A DNA stretch of 64,000 nt from Gymnopus androsaceus JB14 (lineage: Eukaryota > Basidiomycota > Agaricomycetes > Agaricales > Omphalotaceae): NCBI GenBank assembly GCA_009733575.1, contig ML769421.1, forward strand, positions 62,001 to 126,000. Direction: 5' to 3'. Position numbers and translations under genes: made by a program. Below, one piece after another: positions 25,358-38,245 of the stretch. Position 1 is the first letter of the stretch; each line of letters begins with the position of its first letter. The notes beneath the pieces were generated by a model. It ran no database searches. It was not told the DNA's origin and saw only the letters and a program-made list of their open reading frames with translations.

Positions 25358-27282
25358 ATTGGTTTGCAGATAATCTTGCCCCCAACATGGTGGCAGGTTC
25401 CATGTGAGTGGTCCTCACAGTCTCTGTTTTCGTGCCTTCTTAATCCTTGTTCAGGACTCCAAGTGCAACACTCATCAATGGTCTAGGTAAAGCTAACCTA
25501 TCTGATCATGACAGTAACAAAGGGCTAAAAGAAAATTTCAGGATGAAGCTGGTTCAGTACAGAGCCTACTCCCTTGGCTGTGATTACTGTTCAGCAGGGC
25601 TTACAGTGAGCTCTGAACAATCTTTCACTTTTTCAATACTGAACATCCATTGACTTGAAGTTACCGCATGCATACAATCCATTCTGGATGTGACAACCCC
25701 ATGAACATTTCAATCGATTTCCATCCAATGCTCGTACAGCAGTAGACCACTTTGTTCTCTAGAAAGATACTAACAACTTTGAATCAAGGTTCATCGAAGC
25801 TGATGGGATCGAAAACTGAACCTGTTGTAGCAGATGGATTCCAAATCCTTGTTGCTCAGTGATACTCCTTTGTGCTCACTGCAAACCAGACTATTGATAA
25901 CTATTGTATGTATGGTTTCAGTCCATCCAGTCCACATGGGGTTCATATCCATTACTACAGGGATCAAGGCCAAAAATGTAGCAGGAGCTGCGAAGAATTT
26001 CTTCAATGGGGGCATCAACAGTGCTATTCTCCACTATGTCAGTGCACCTGATGCAGAGCCTACACAAAACCAGACAGTACCAGGCAGACAGTTGCTCGAA
26101 ACAGACCTTCATGTAAGAGCAATATATTGTTCCTCATTTATTTTGGCTGACCCACTGCAGCCTCTTGTAAATCCCACATCAGTAAGTTCCACTTATTAAC
26201 AGGTTGTTATCATATGTGACTAACACTGATTCCAGCCTGGTGGACCAACCATAGATGACATTGACGTGGCCATGAACTTGCAGTTGTTCTGGGTAGGTCA
26301 ATTTCCCGAGAGTTCTCGATACTTGTCACCCATGTTCTTTGCAGGAAGTCGGGACTCCAGAGTTGAGAAATTTCTTCTTCATAAATGGAGTTCAGTTCCA
26401 CCCAGCCTAGCATCCCTGTCTTGCTTCAAATTGTAAGCGGAGCTCAGCCAGCAAGTATATAAAGACCACCACGGTCCTCATGTCTGTTGATATTCACATA
26501 TCTCAATTACAGATGCTCTCCTCCCCACTGGATCGGTTTACGAATTGCCTTTGAATGCATCGATTCAACTCACCTTCAATACAAGCTTCATCTTTCAACA
26601 TGGTGGTCCGGTTAGTAAACTTGGAACTGTCACAGAATCACTCACTGACATGAATTCTAGCATCCGTTCCATCTTCACGGAGTGCATCTTTACATGGGAT
26701 TGATTTTTGTTCTTTTGTGCTCACATCCATATAGCAAGCATTCTCTGTTATCCAATCCACTGGAAGCAATGTTGATAACTTTGTGAATCCTGTACAGCGA
26801 GATGTTGTCGACACTGGTATGCTAGGGGACAATGTCACAATTCAGTTCTTTACTAGTAATGCTGGTCCTTGTGAGTTGAGATTTTTTTGCTTGTCTCTCA
26901 GAACTTGCTAACTAGCTCTTGAAACAAGGGTTCTTGCATTGGTAAGTGAAATGCATTGCTTGTGATGTTCAGAATTTACCAATCGGCCTTGCTGCATATA
27001 GCCACATTGACTTCCATCTGGAAGTGTGAGTCTTGGTTAATATCTGATTCATACTTGCTTCTGAGACTGGTTCTATAGTGGTTTTGCAATTGTGTTTGCA
27101 CAGGGAACGGATGCCAATGAATCTGCTAGCAACCCTACTCCAGGTACGAGTTTTGGTTGATTTTTATGCATTCATCAACACTGAATCAAACGATCTAAAC
27201 AGAGGATTGGGACCAGCTTTGTCCCATTTACGATCAGTTGACTCCAGCTCAACTTGGTGGAAATGGAGGACCTACTGCGTAG
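25358..27282 (+). pseudogene. Laccase pseudogene (5'-truncated, many CpG transitions)
   Basis: It begins at the exon following the 5-nt exon of the intact laccase and lacks the signal peptide and the HWHG and HSH copper motifs. Defects include one extra base near 25812 (GAAAACTG against GAAACCG) and CAACGA changed to CAGTGA at about 25857-25862, an in-frame stop. The C-terminal motifs are still recognisable and the stop aligns at 27280-27282. Most differences from the intact copy are CG to TG or CA. Confidence 0.9.
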
Positions 27283-27697
27283 TACCTCTGTTCCCTTTCG
27301 GTTTCCTTGATGGCTTTGCCTATATAGAAATTTTTCTTCTCCCTTATCTTACGTATGGATATCTGAGTCCCAAATATATAGCTTTCAAAATTATTCAAAG
27401 GCCCTCATCATCACGGATTTCTCCACCCAATCTCTTGCAATCGGCGAACATTGTAACCTGAAACATCCAAAGTCACTCCTGCTTCAATGACAGACCTCTC
27501 TCCCTTCTTCTCTGTTCCTTCTGTCTTTGTAGTACTACAGCAGCTATGCCTAAAACCAATCCAAAACTTGTGAGTTACAGCATCATGAGGGGTTGGATGA
27601 CCTTTATGAAGTCAGAATTCGCCAAGTATTTCAACTTTCAGACTGATCCGGTTTGATTGAGACTGTATACTTTGACTTCGCTAAGTTCAACTTTTTG

Positions 27698-29144
27698 TAA
27701 GATAGAGAGCATCCAAGCTCGAGCAAGGTCAGCTGACCTCCATGTGACTCCTTAATATGGTGAAATTCCATAGATAATTCTCTCAAAAAACAAGTAGGAC
27801 CTGCCTCACAAATCTGCTTCATTCAACCCTTGAAAATGTACTTAAAAGGGTGTATCACCCAAGACTTTGAGCACATATGTAATTTTGATCAAAGAGTTAC
27901 CCAAACAGTGCTTCTTACGCTAAACTGATAACTCCTCTCAGATTTTATCCAAATTACTGCCAGTTTATTTTTCAAACATTTATATAGTATTGATGCGACT
28001 GCCATGCATATAAAATGCATATAGTGCATATATGCATCAATATATGCATTGATATTGTCTCGGGTACCGCTAAAAAGGTGCTTCACAGCAAGAGACAAGC
28101 AATGTCTATATCTATACCATATATATTATCCAATTGCTTTGCATCGAAACGGGAGTATAAATGGCCTCGAGATTCGGCTTAGAGAGCCTAAGATCCCTTC
28201 ACAGCAGTCAAAGTGTAACTTATTGATGGGATCAAAACGAGACTTAGGGAGTTGAAACAGGGTGTCCTGGAGTTGTTTCAAGCCAGGGAGATCCGAAGGA
28301 AGTGCAGACAGGTCCGATGGAATATTAGGAAGGCAGGGGTGGACATTGTTTTAGCTGGAAAATGGAGGAACAAGAAGATCCGAGGCAGGGAAGCATTTAG
28401 GCCAAAATAGGAAAGATAGGATAAACAGAACCTTTTTACAGCCTTCAGGGCATCGAAAACGGAGCGAAAGGGACCTGAGGGATGAAACAGGGATGACTGC
28501 AGATAGGCAGGAAGGCTAGGAAGGATGGCAGGACAAGGACGGAGTTTTTGGTATAAGAAGGGCAGGAAAACGTCGAAATGGAGCAGGTTGTGGCACCCCC
28601 ATTGCTACAAGCCTTGTTGTGATTCGTACATATTGTTTGTGTGTCTATTGTTGTATTGTACATCGTGTGTTAGCGATTTGTTGGCTTTTGTGGCAGTTGT
28701 GTGTAAGCAACTGGCCTTTTATTGTGTTCAGGCAATTGTGTGCAAGCAATTGGCCTTCTTGTGTTTTGGCATCAGTGTGTAAGCTGTTGGCCTTATTGTA
28801 TCATGTGTTAGTGATTTGTTACTTGTACTATTGCGTGTTAGCAATAGTTTGTGTGTTTTGACTTGTCTCATAACAGTTTTATACTGTTTTACTACTTACT
28901 CTACCTACCCATACATTCCACTGTCTAAACAGCCCCCAAACTTTGTGTTTTGGGTTGGTTTTGTTTTCATTTCCATCCCACTTTGCACATCAGTATATAA
29001 AGTGTTGAATGGAATGAATTAGCTTCATGATGAGTGGAATAATGTTCATTCTATTTTCGAGGTGAATTTCACCATATATAGGTATGTGACAGCCATGTGA
29101 CAAAGTCAGCTGACCTTGCTTGAGCTTGGATGCTCTCTACCTTA
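27698..29144. mobile_element. Inner element with terminal inverted repeats of about 65-85 bp
   Basis: 27698-27785 and 29060-29144 are inverted copies: both carry AGAGAGCATCCAAGCTC, AAGGTCAGCTGAC and ATGGTGAAATTC in the same order when one is reversed. This looks like a second element inserted in the 2,243-bp transposon. No empty site is available, so the target duplication is not proven. Confidence 0.6.
28696..28795 (+). repeat. Degenerate tandem repeat, unit 37-39 bp
   Basis: Three successive units start near 28696, 28735 and 28772, each with TGTGTAAGCAATTGGCC or a close variant. Confidence 0.6.
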
Positions 29145-29699
29145 TATGATTCTAGTTCAAGTCAAAAACATTCAACTTCAACTTTATACAATCCATCCAT
29201 ACCCCACTAAGTTAAACTTCTGTAGAACTCAGGAAGTATCAGCTAAGATAAAGATTGAGATATCATTGCTACAACATTAGCAGGCTCTAGAGCAAGCCTT
29301 GCATAAGCTTAATGCTAATTTGGGAACAATTTCCCCAACAGAAATACAATTCCTCCCCCCGGTAGAGATACATTTTCCACCCAGAATCAGTCTAAAAAAA
29401 TTCCAGAACTGTCTTCTGAGGTGGAATTGTAGCCAATGGGGGGATATTGTAGGGGAAATGGATAAATATGATAAAATATCCAAGTGACATGGGGCAAAAT
29501 GGTGACTAAAATCTCGCCATAAACTGATCTCTCTAAAGTTGAAATAGTACTATTTTATTAAGAACAAGCCTGGCTCAAACAGATTGTGTTATTGTCTTCT
29601 CAATAGGTTAGCAGTTGAATAGCATATATCATAAAGTTAATGTATTGCAAATAACTACAAAAATATGCATGGTCAGAAGTAGCAGTATTATTGCCTAAA

Positions 29700-29815
29700 T
29701 TCATAGTTAAAATAAATGGACGTTGAAAGTTGAAGTTGGTCAAAAAGTTGAATGTTCAAGTTGAACATGTGATTTCAAGTTGAAAGTTGAAACTCGAAGT
29801 TGAAATCGGAGTTGA
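29700..29815 (+). repeat. Cluster of AGTTGAA words near transposon end
   Basis: About ten copies or near-copies of AGTTGAA or its close variants in roughly 115 bp, just inside the right end of the 2,243-bp element. Subterminal repeats of this kind can be transposase-binding sites; that role is inference. Confidence 0.55.
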
Positions 29816-30604
29816 AGCCGAAATATTTGGCGAAAACAGACGCCATAGACCTTACCAGTACCTACTGCTAGACTTGCAATTGTATGAAAGCCTTCGTTGT
29901 CCGGCGGTACTTCTAGTTGTTTCAAAAGATAATACATTTTGATATTTTGAGCAAAACACCCGAGAAGAGCTTCGAAAGCTTAATTAATGATAATGTAGTC
30001 CTTAAAACCCACTGTCAGCCATCGTCGATCATGCACTCACCGAATCACCCCGTTCACCTCCAAGGAACACTTCCGAGCTAGGCTATGGAATTTAAGTAGA
30101 CAGCAAGAATATTATCTTTTGAGGAGCACCAAAATACAGGATCAATTCAGTTACTTATGTTGTGATATACAACTGTTGCAACGGTTGGTACTCGAAGATC
30201 TATAGATTACGGTCTTAGGTCTCAGTACCAGTTGCAAGTAACGGTCTTTGGATTGTATTACCTATAGATTATGGTCTTAGGTCTGATATAATATACGTAA
30301 GTAAGAGAATCGTAAAGTAGAAATAAAGAAGCTCACCTCAGTACCAGTTGTAAGTAACGGTCTGAGGTGCGGCGATCGTAACTACGTGTATAGGTACTGA
30401 ATATAATAGGGGTTTTGGGTCAAGTATTTCTAAGGTAGCGAAGCGGAAATATATCTAAGTGAAACGGGTTTGTATCTACTTGTATCCGTGTTTGTACGTA
30501 GAATGGTATGGGTGTAATAATTCAACAACTTATACACAATCAAAGCTGAGAATCTCCGTTGGGTGGTAGGCCCGGAAAGAAATGTCTTTTCAGTTCGTAC
30601 TTCC

Positions 30605-32147
30605 TCACTTACAGAATGACTTCTCGGCTGAGACTACACAGCATTGAAGCCTGCACGGCGGCTGTGCACGGCGACTGTCTAATTCAAGTTCACGACTACG
30701 AGTCATCGGGGGATTGAATAAGTCGTTGTGGAGCTGTGAGTCCATCTTGGGCATGGAGGAATCGGGCTTTGTAATTTCGATTCTGTTGTGAACGGACGTG
30801 TCCAGGAATATCTTCCTCTGAGACTGTGGAGCAGAGCTGGAAATTCCCGAGATCGAATTTCGTGGGGCGAAAGAGCGGAATTGGATAGAAGTGATTTTTG
30901 ACTTTGAACATTCGAGGTCGTCCGGACTTTCATCATTCTTCAAACCAAAATGGGTCACCCAGTACAATGCCATTGTGTTGAAGCTGACCTGTAAAATGAT
31001 TCCGATTTAGATTATTGGAATGAAGAATATAATAAGACTAGACTGACATCGACGCAGCATGTACCAAGACATAACCAGCCAAGCTCATGTTCTTGGAGCA
31101 GAACGAGTACAATGACATTACTTGTCGATGTCGTGAGAGCTATAGCGGAAGCACTGAAACGGATTTCCAAGTAAGCTTATGAAAAAGCAGCCAGGGGTCA
31201 ACCCACCAAAGCGTTCGCAACGCGACACGTCTGATAAGAGCACTCCGCCGTGAGGATGGAACAAGAGGCCAAAGGAAAAGACCAGTGAAAAAAATGGTTA
31301 TGAACCTAAGGAAAATTTTCTTGGTTCTACGGCTTTCAAATTGGTCGAGTGAAAAACTCACATATCGTACGAAAGGACGTACACTACTGCATGGGCCTTG
31401 AGAGAGAAAGTGCAAGCGCCATCGCCTTCACGGAAAAAAGAGTGGACATCTAGAAAAGAGAGCTCTCCGCTTAGAAACAGCTAACAAACGGCTAGGTTGA
31501 CACGTACTTTTTATCATGAACACAATGGGAATGATGTAGAGCGCCACAGAGAACAACGATATATTGTAAACTCTACTAGAAAAACGGCTCACGGAGCTGG
31601 GTGACCAGACGATGCGCACTTTTTCAGCTAGATGAGTGAGAGCTGAGCTACGATATGTAGAAGGATCGCGAAGGATACATGCGTACCGAAGAATAGATAT
31701 ATGAACACTTTGGTAGTTCCGTAGACAATCGTGCACCATTGCTGTGCGGTATCGCATGTCGCACTATTGAATTCAAGCGAAATCCCAAACGTTAGGAGTG
31801 CGCCTGAAGAGATTAATGTTCATTCGAGGAGGAGAAGTTAAGCAATAAACTTACTAATGAAAACAAACAACCACGACGTGATGAACACCAGCAAGGTCAG
31901 AGAACGAGTGAAAGTTATTCCATTCAGCTTCCACCGTTCAGCCAAAACACTGCGTGAAAGACAGTGGGTGATGACGGTTGTGCCTGATACCCAAGAGGTA
32001 TGTCAATGAAAATGCTCGTAAAATCTTAAACAGCACTCACCCAGGAATTCAATGAAGAACACCAATATCTGTAGGATTGCGCCGGAACAAGGTCATCGAG
32101 GGAACCATAATACTAGAAGGGATGAGGACGTAGGCAAGCGAACGCAT
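30605..32147 (-). pseudogene. Seven-helix membrane protein, unit 2 copy, probably damaged
   Basis: Counterpart of the 14470-15972 gene with the same helices and tail. The first helix reads GAILQILVFFIEFL here, a good membrane segment, but the upstream reading frame meets a stop because of small deletions. The C-terminal tail runs longer (ends CVVSAEKSFCK) because of an insert of about 13 bp near 30656-30672. Neither copy is clearly whole. Confidence 0.58.
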
Positions 32148-32469
32148 ATACTGTATTTATATGACTCTATATACTACTAATATGTAGGAGGTTACTTACC
32201 GTTACTTACGAATCTGGAACTTCTTTGAATGCTTTCGCCTTTGGCCAAGACCAGGCTATCTAATAAATGAAAAATTAGAAGCTGATGAAAATTTTAGGCA
32301 GCACTAAAGAATGCACTTGGTGGCGGATTGGCAATAATCCGTTTCATTAGGCTTTCATTAGGCTTTCATATATCAAAGGAACTTGGAAGTGAAATTAGGA
32401 CTTTTTTGAAAACCACCGTTAACGTCGGAAGACAGGAAACTCGTTAGACTCACTCATTGACCTCCGTTC

Positions 32470-33055
32470 TGGGTGTTGAAATCTGTGTTAATGATCTCCA
32501 GGTTGGGGTTAGCCCTTTCGAATCGGCACTGGTGTCTCTATACGCTTTTTGCATCCGGGAGTTGAATAAGCTCGTTACCCGAGATTTAGGGTATTTCTTA
32601 GAAAGTGGGGAATCAGCAGTTTACAGAGAATATACAGGAATATACTGGTCCAACCTCAGCCAGATACCGTAACCAATGAAAGACTGCCCAACCCAAATAT
32701 CGAAAGATTGCAACATCAAAATTTCTGCTTCTTTCCGTCGAAATAACCGCTTAGTCGAGAGCATGAATTCGGTCGAGACCTGGATGAGCAAGCCTTGAGT
32801 ATCTCGTTTCGTAACACTGTTCGTTGGTTTTCTCCGGGAGGTCGGCAATCATGAATCGCTGTATGCTTAACGCCTGCTATCCATCTATCCAAGCCATTTT
32901 CGTAGTATGATTGGCTTCTAGAGAGCCAGGGTCAATTTCGTGCAGTCTGATGCACCAAAATACGACTGATTTGACCATGACAGTCATCAAGTCGACTGAC
33001 TCTTCAAGCACCCGCAACAGTTGACGCCTAGAATTTTGGGGCCAACCGACCATGT
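32470..33055 (-). pseudogene. Truncated methyltransferase duplicate (unit 2)
   Basis: Same diverged fragment as at 16250-16850, with a few further deletions (for example around 32735-32750). Confidence 0.65.
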
Positions 33056-33372
33056 AAATCCAATGAAGCTGATTCTTCGACGCGACCAGTCAACGACTAG
33101 AATCCGGGGAATCCTTGGCCACCCGCGCACGAATTGCAGTGATGGCAGCCACGAATAAAGGTGATTCTTCGACTGCCTAAAGAGTTACGCGACCACGTGT
33201 ACCGCCTGACTGACACATTTTTAGGAAGCGCCGCGTCTTGGACAATAAATTATTCTTAGAGTAGTTAGTTACAAGGAATCTAGGCTTGAGATTTTCTAAA
33301 TAAATAATGACCAACGCCCCATCTTTGAAAAAGCATTGTTAACGATGATGGAAGACAATAAAATGGTTGGAC

Positions 33373-35105
33373 TCACTCTTGACCTTCGTTGAAGTTGAAC
33401 AATTCAGAGCAGGCCATGTAAAACACACGGAAACTAAGCACGTATCAGAATCGAACCCAGCTTAGAAAGACAGCGTACGTACCGATAAAAAGTTTTCAAA
33501 CCCTCTATTGGGTCCTTTCCCTTTGCTTTGGTATCGAGCCGAAGCTCCTCTAAACCAGCTGCAGTACCGTAAGTAAGGCGAAGCTAAACAAGCATCAAAT
33601 CCAACCTTTTTCATTTTTATCTTGTAGTTTCAACCAAGCCTCGAGGGTCTTGGAGTAATGACTCCCAGGAATGTACCAGGTCCGAACAATACTCAAGTCG
33701 TCTTGGAAGTATAGCTGCGAGAGTGATACATTAGCGGCACGCGATGAGGGACAGAGCTGCAGCCTATCAACTCACTAGTGAATCATGCGAAAGCATTGTA
33801 CCGCCAGAAAAGAAATTCTTGGCCATCCAGTTGGTCTTGTCTCCTCCTTGATCTTCCGTGTCTTCAAAGTGGTAGGGAGTCGTACTATGACAGAAGATGT
33901 GAATAAAGAGCAGCGATTCCGATCCTTTGAGCCACGACGATATCTTCTTGAGGAGGGCCTGATAGTTCTTCATGTGTTCGAACATCTAATGAGAGCAAAA
34001 TCGTTAGAAAGAAAGCCTGAAAGTCTCGACTCGGCATGCTTACTTCGATGGTAAGGATACGGTCAAATCTACATAAGAAGCATCAACAACCTGGCCTAGC
34101 GAATTGAGCGGACGATTTACCTGGTACTCTCCGCAAAATCATGGGTGTTTACATCGGCAGTGATGATCTCCAAGTTGGTGAAGCCACGCGACTTGGCGGT
34201 TGCGTCTATGTGTTCTTTCTGCGTCGAAGAATTGGATAAGCCTGTTATCCGAGACTTGGGGTATTTCTAATAAAGCCGGTGCATTAGCATATACAGTGGG
34301 TACCAAGATCATTGATCTAACCTGAGCTAGATACAATGAAAGACTCCCCCAACCTAAAGATTCGAATGAGTTTGGAGGAAACTTGGCAGGAGGTCAGTTC
34401 CTACCGCAGCCCAAGTCCAAGATATCTTGTCCATTCTGCAGCTGCGCCTTGTCACAGTAGCTTTCCAACATCAAGATCTCTGCTTCTTCAAGACTCTCAT
34501 TTCCAGTCGGGTATAGACAAGAGGAGTACTTGGCATAGGGTCCCAGAGTTGAGAGGATGAATTTGGTCGAAACCTGAACAAGCCTTGAGTATATTATTTT
34601 CGAGTAAAGTTAGACTACTCACCTCGTAGTGTTGTTCGTTGGCTTTCTCTGGGACATCAGCAATTGTTCGCTGCTTCAAATCTTCTATCCAGGCCATTTT
34701 CGCAGCGTGATTAGATTCGAAAGAGCCATGGCCAATTTCGCGCAATCTCTGACGCAGCAAAGCGCGAATGGCTAATCTGATGATGAAGTCTGGAACCAGT
34801 CCCTGTGGAAATTAGAAGGAAAGTAAGAAGAAGAACCAGCTACTTTCGAGGACTCACTCTGTCAAGACCGTCGTAGCCCAGTTGAAGAATCCAGTCAGGA
34901 ATTGCCATCGTAGTGGTACAGAAGCAAGTCGTGTAGTTCGATGTTTTCCATCGTGACGATGCGGATGCGGGCAGGCAACGGATCTGATCGAAGACGTCGA
35001 TGCGACGCGACCACGTGCAGCGCCTTTCTCGGTGACTATGCGGTTGGCGTGGCGCCGTACAGTAATTCCAAGTAATTTCTGTGTTACTTCGATGGCAGGA
35101 GCCAT
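33373..35105 (-). pseudogene. CFA-synthase-like SAM methyltransferase, unit 2 copy
   Basis: Same family motifs as the unit 1 gene. Here the SAM-binding motif is in frame: QNGQDILDLGCG joins WGSLSLYLAQ through a GTAGGA...TTTAG intron. The catalytic half and the FNEGQE C-terminus (TGA at 33375-33373) are preserved. However, it lacks one base near 34902-34908 relative to unit 1, which breaks the frame before the LTGFFNWATTVLT segment. The N-terminus is also shortened by deletions around 34980-35040. It might be expressed from a downstream Met, or the missing base may be an assembly error. Called a pseudogene with low certainty. Confidence 0.6.
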
Positions 35106-35221
35106 TCCCTCATAGGACGGGAGGGTGGGATCGTCGGACGACGGACATCGAATTATGACAAGGCGCCAAATGAACATGCGCGCGCTTACTTTGCTCTTTA
35201 GTTTGAACTCTTCACTTCAAC

Positions 35222-37441
35222 ATGCGATTTGGAATTTTCCGAAGATTTTCTCATCTCATACATCGGAGGACCAGGTCAGATTCTGCTTTATTTCCTCAGG
35301 CTGCAAGCGTTCTTCCATCTTCATTTTCTTTGGACGGCCTTGAGCAGCAGCACAGTTCAATGACTCGCGTTATGGACACTATCCTTCCACCAGCTCCTTT
35401 TATATCGCCATTACTACCCATCCCATCCTCGCCTGACACAAATATTACTTCCAAAAATCGTGCAGCATCTGAATTTTCCTCTCTTGGTCACGAAAACACT
35501 CTGCTACGACTCTCTGCTGCCCAGAAACACGCCGCGGAACTTGCTACCCAATCATTTCAGCTCAAAGCGTCTATCGAAGCTCTCCAGGTTGAAACAGGCT
35601 ACGTCGAAGGAGCAGCTCGTAAAGCCAAGAGCGACCTTGAGCAAGCTCGCTCTCTCGCTCATCGACAAAAGCGGAAAAGCGCAGACTTGGAATCGCAGAT
35701 CAAATGCGAAAAAGCACGAACTCACTCAATGCGAAACGTTTGTTGAAGTGCTTTCGATGCAGGTCTCATCGCTTCTCGCTAGCTCTCATGCAGCAGCACC
35801 CTGAACCTCGCGACAGGGAGGACTTTGAACAAGTCGCTGTTGAAGCAATTCGGGAAGCTTCTACCAATAAGGTAGGGCTTTGGTCGAGGATCGTATCCCT
35901 TGTCGTTGGCCCTCGCGCACCCGATAACTATGTCAACGCCATCAACATGACTCTGCAGGCCAGACAGGAACTTCGATACTGGAGGAAAGTTTCCAATTTT
36001 TGGAAAAAGACTGCGAGAGAGGAAAACACAAACGCGGGCGTTCCTACACCTTCCTCTTCGAATCTTTCTGAAGTTACGTGAAGCCCTTAGTGATGAACGG
36101 AAAAAGGCAGTCGAGGAGTTGCGTGAAAGGAGGAAAACACTGGGCTTATACACTTTCAACGCGTCGATGTCGAACGGATCTCTCGATTCAGCAAGCGACT
36201 CTGGCATAGTCCCATATCGACTTCCAGACTCCCAACCATCTTTCACGTCTGTCATGTCTACCATGTCAAATCTCGCGTCTAAGCACCACACAGTCTACTC
36301 ATCGTCTGGCGCCCTTAGCGAGCGATATTTTCAAACAAGAACTATTTTCTAGTCATTCTAGCCAACGGCTCTTCAGCAGCTCGTCACAGAAAGCTCTACG
36401 ATCCTCAGTTGATAGTCAAGCGAAGCCATCGGAGAAAGCACTGGGAAAACGGAAGGCGGTGGATGCTTATGGTAGTGTCAACTCTATGGTACGTGTAGCA
36501 TCTCTATCTCCGATAAAGTACTAATCCCATATTATCTCAGCCTTCCGCCATTCTCTCCTTTGATTCGAACGTCGGCCAGATCGGTAGCTCTGTCGTACGT
36601 CGCTTGGTTCCAAATATTCTGCAATTTATCTGATTACCGTTTTTTCTAGGTCGATTCCTCGTCTTCCAACGATTCTCTGTCCAGCATGGCATCCTTCAAC
36701 TCCGACACCGAGGTTCCTACTCACCGGAAATTCTGGATTCCTCCCAAGTCTGACGAGACTACGCATAACAGCCTCAAGTCTGCCGAACGCGCTTTAGAAT
36801 CTTTCGAGCGTATCTGCGATCGGTTCTCTAGCGGCAGTAATATCGGCTCTCTCCAGAGTATCAGTGAGGAATCATCACTCTTTACTACAGTACCGAATGC
36901 TCCTCGGATCGTGCTCAATAGATCCGGCGAATCCACTGGGTCGCTTTCCAGTGGCCGCTCGTCATTGATCCCTGCGGCAGCAGAAAACGTTGGATTGGCT
37001 CCAAGAAACGAGGTTATTCATGACGCAGATGTTACTCTGGTGGAAAGCGGAAGCGAAGGCAGTAATAGCGCTTTGGCTGGTCAAGAGAATGACAAGACGT
37101 TGGCAGTGATTGAGGTTGAGGGATTGGTGGGTAAAGACTCGGAAGAGTATTTGAAAGTGGCACCCGCACCCGTGGATGGCGGGCCATCCCCACTGAAGAA
37201 ATCTCGACTTCCCATCTTCAAAATCCCAAGCCGTCTATCGCAGATGTCTAGGATGACAAGCTCCTCTTCGAAAAAGTCGCTTTCCTCTTTCCGAAGTCGC
37301 AACTCCTCTGATACCATCTCTACCGTGGCTTCGAGAGATATCAATCGTCCTAGGTCGGTCAAGCATCTGGTTGGTTTCAAGCCCATACTGCCCTTGCGTA
37401 TTATCAAAAGGGGCAGAACTACGACTTCCGTTCATTCTTAA
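35222..37441 (+). CDS. Coiled-coil, Ser-rich protein of unknown function (unit 2 copy)
   Basis: Starts MRFGIFRRFSHLIHRR. The coiled coil is uninterrupted here (SIEALQVETGYVEGAARKAK), unlike in unit 1. One extra A near 35702 (CAGATCAAATGCG against CAGATCAATGCG) then shifts the frame. The C-terminal exon 36686-37441 is open and ends GFKPILPLRIIKRGRTTTS. Neither unit has a fully open version by my reading. Confidence 0.58.
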
Positions 37442-37747
37442 TCCTTCGCTACTTCCCGAACGTTTCAGTATTTTTTCTTTGACTTGGGTCGAACTATCCT
37501 ACCTACCGTGAAAAACTTTGTTCTTTAAACTCGAATAGATAGTGTACTGTGTATGTATGTGCTGTTTTACTTATAGTTGTGTCCAAACGCGTCCACAGAC
37601 AATTAACCAGGAGGCTTGAATCGCTTGAACCAAAGCAGCGGCATCCTCCTCAAAGTATGGCTTTGTCGGTCCTATAATGGCTAGACTTCCCAATCTTCCT
37701 ATCCTTTTACCTCTCCCTGCTCTCCATAATTGCCTCTTCATTCACTA

Positions 37748-38245
37748 TTACCTGTCACGAATGGCCTTGGTCTTGTGGTTGTGACACCGAATCTCGACGA
37801 ATCGAATTGAGCTGTCCTGCTCCTTCTGGTCCTCATGTTCGATTCCACAGATGTAAATGGGCTCTGAGAGTGATTCGCCAACTCTTCCTTGCTTTTCCAA
37901 CCTGCCCCTGTTCTTCACATGCAGGATGCAGCTGCCGCCGTGCGCGACGTTGGACCGTAAAAGTGTTATGCAGTATGCACGGCTTACACTTTTCCCGTGG
38001 ACGCGATACATTGCTATTCGAGCTTGCCTCAACCACGAGCATAATAGACTGGAGCTTGGAGCCTGAAGGACTCGCAGGTCGAGAGTAGTGAGTTGAGTGG
38101 ACGTATTACTTTGGATGTGCAGCTTTGCTTTATTGGAATCCGTTATCCCTCGGTAATGCTTTTCTCTCATTGCCATTCCTACTACTTTGAGGGGTGCGGT
38201 TCCACTTTTGTTGCATTCTTTATGTATCATACTGACTTCCGCCAT
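37748..38245 (-). other. Uncertain 166-codon open frame
   Basis: An uninterrupted minus-strand frame with no motif I recognise. The homologous stretch in unit 1 (about 21500-22000) is interrupted, so this may be chance or a decayed exon. Confidence 0.2.

Larger units (their letters stand above)
27605..29847. mobile_element. 2,243-bp DNA transposon, non-autonomous, 6-bp target duplication
   Basis: It is flanked by GACCTT on both sides (27599-27604 and 29848-29853); unit 1 has the uninterrupted site at 13699-13704. The left end begins TATGAAGTC and the right end is the imperfect inverse, ending GACGCCATA. Both ends share TTCGCCAA and TATTTC blocks within the first 30 bp. No long open frame exists, so it cannot encode a transposase as it stands. 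It contains an inner inverted repeat pair, a degenerate tandem repeat and a cluster of AGTTGAA words, suggesting nesting. Superfamily not assigned. Confidence 0.85.

Noticed and set aside
28525..28861. Cys/Leu-rich open frames that could suggest a small secreted protein
   Set aside because: They come from a degenerate 38-bp tandem repeat inside a transposon.
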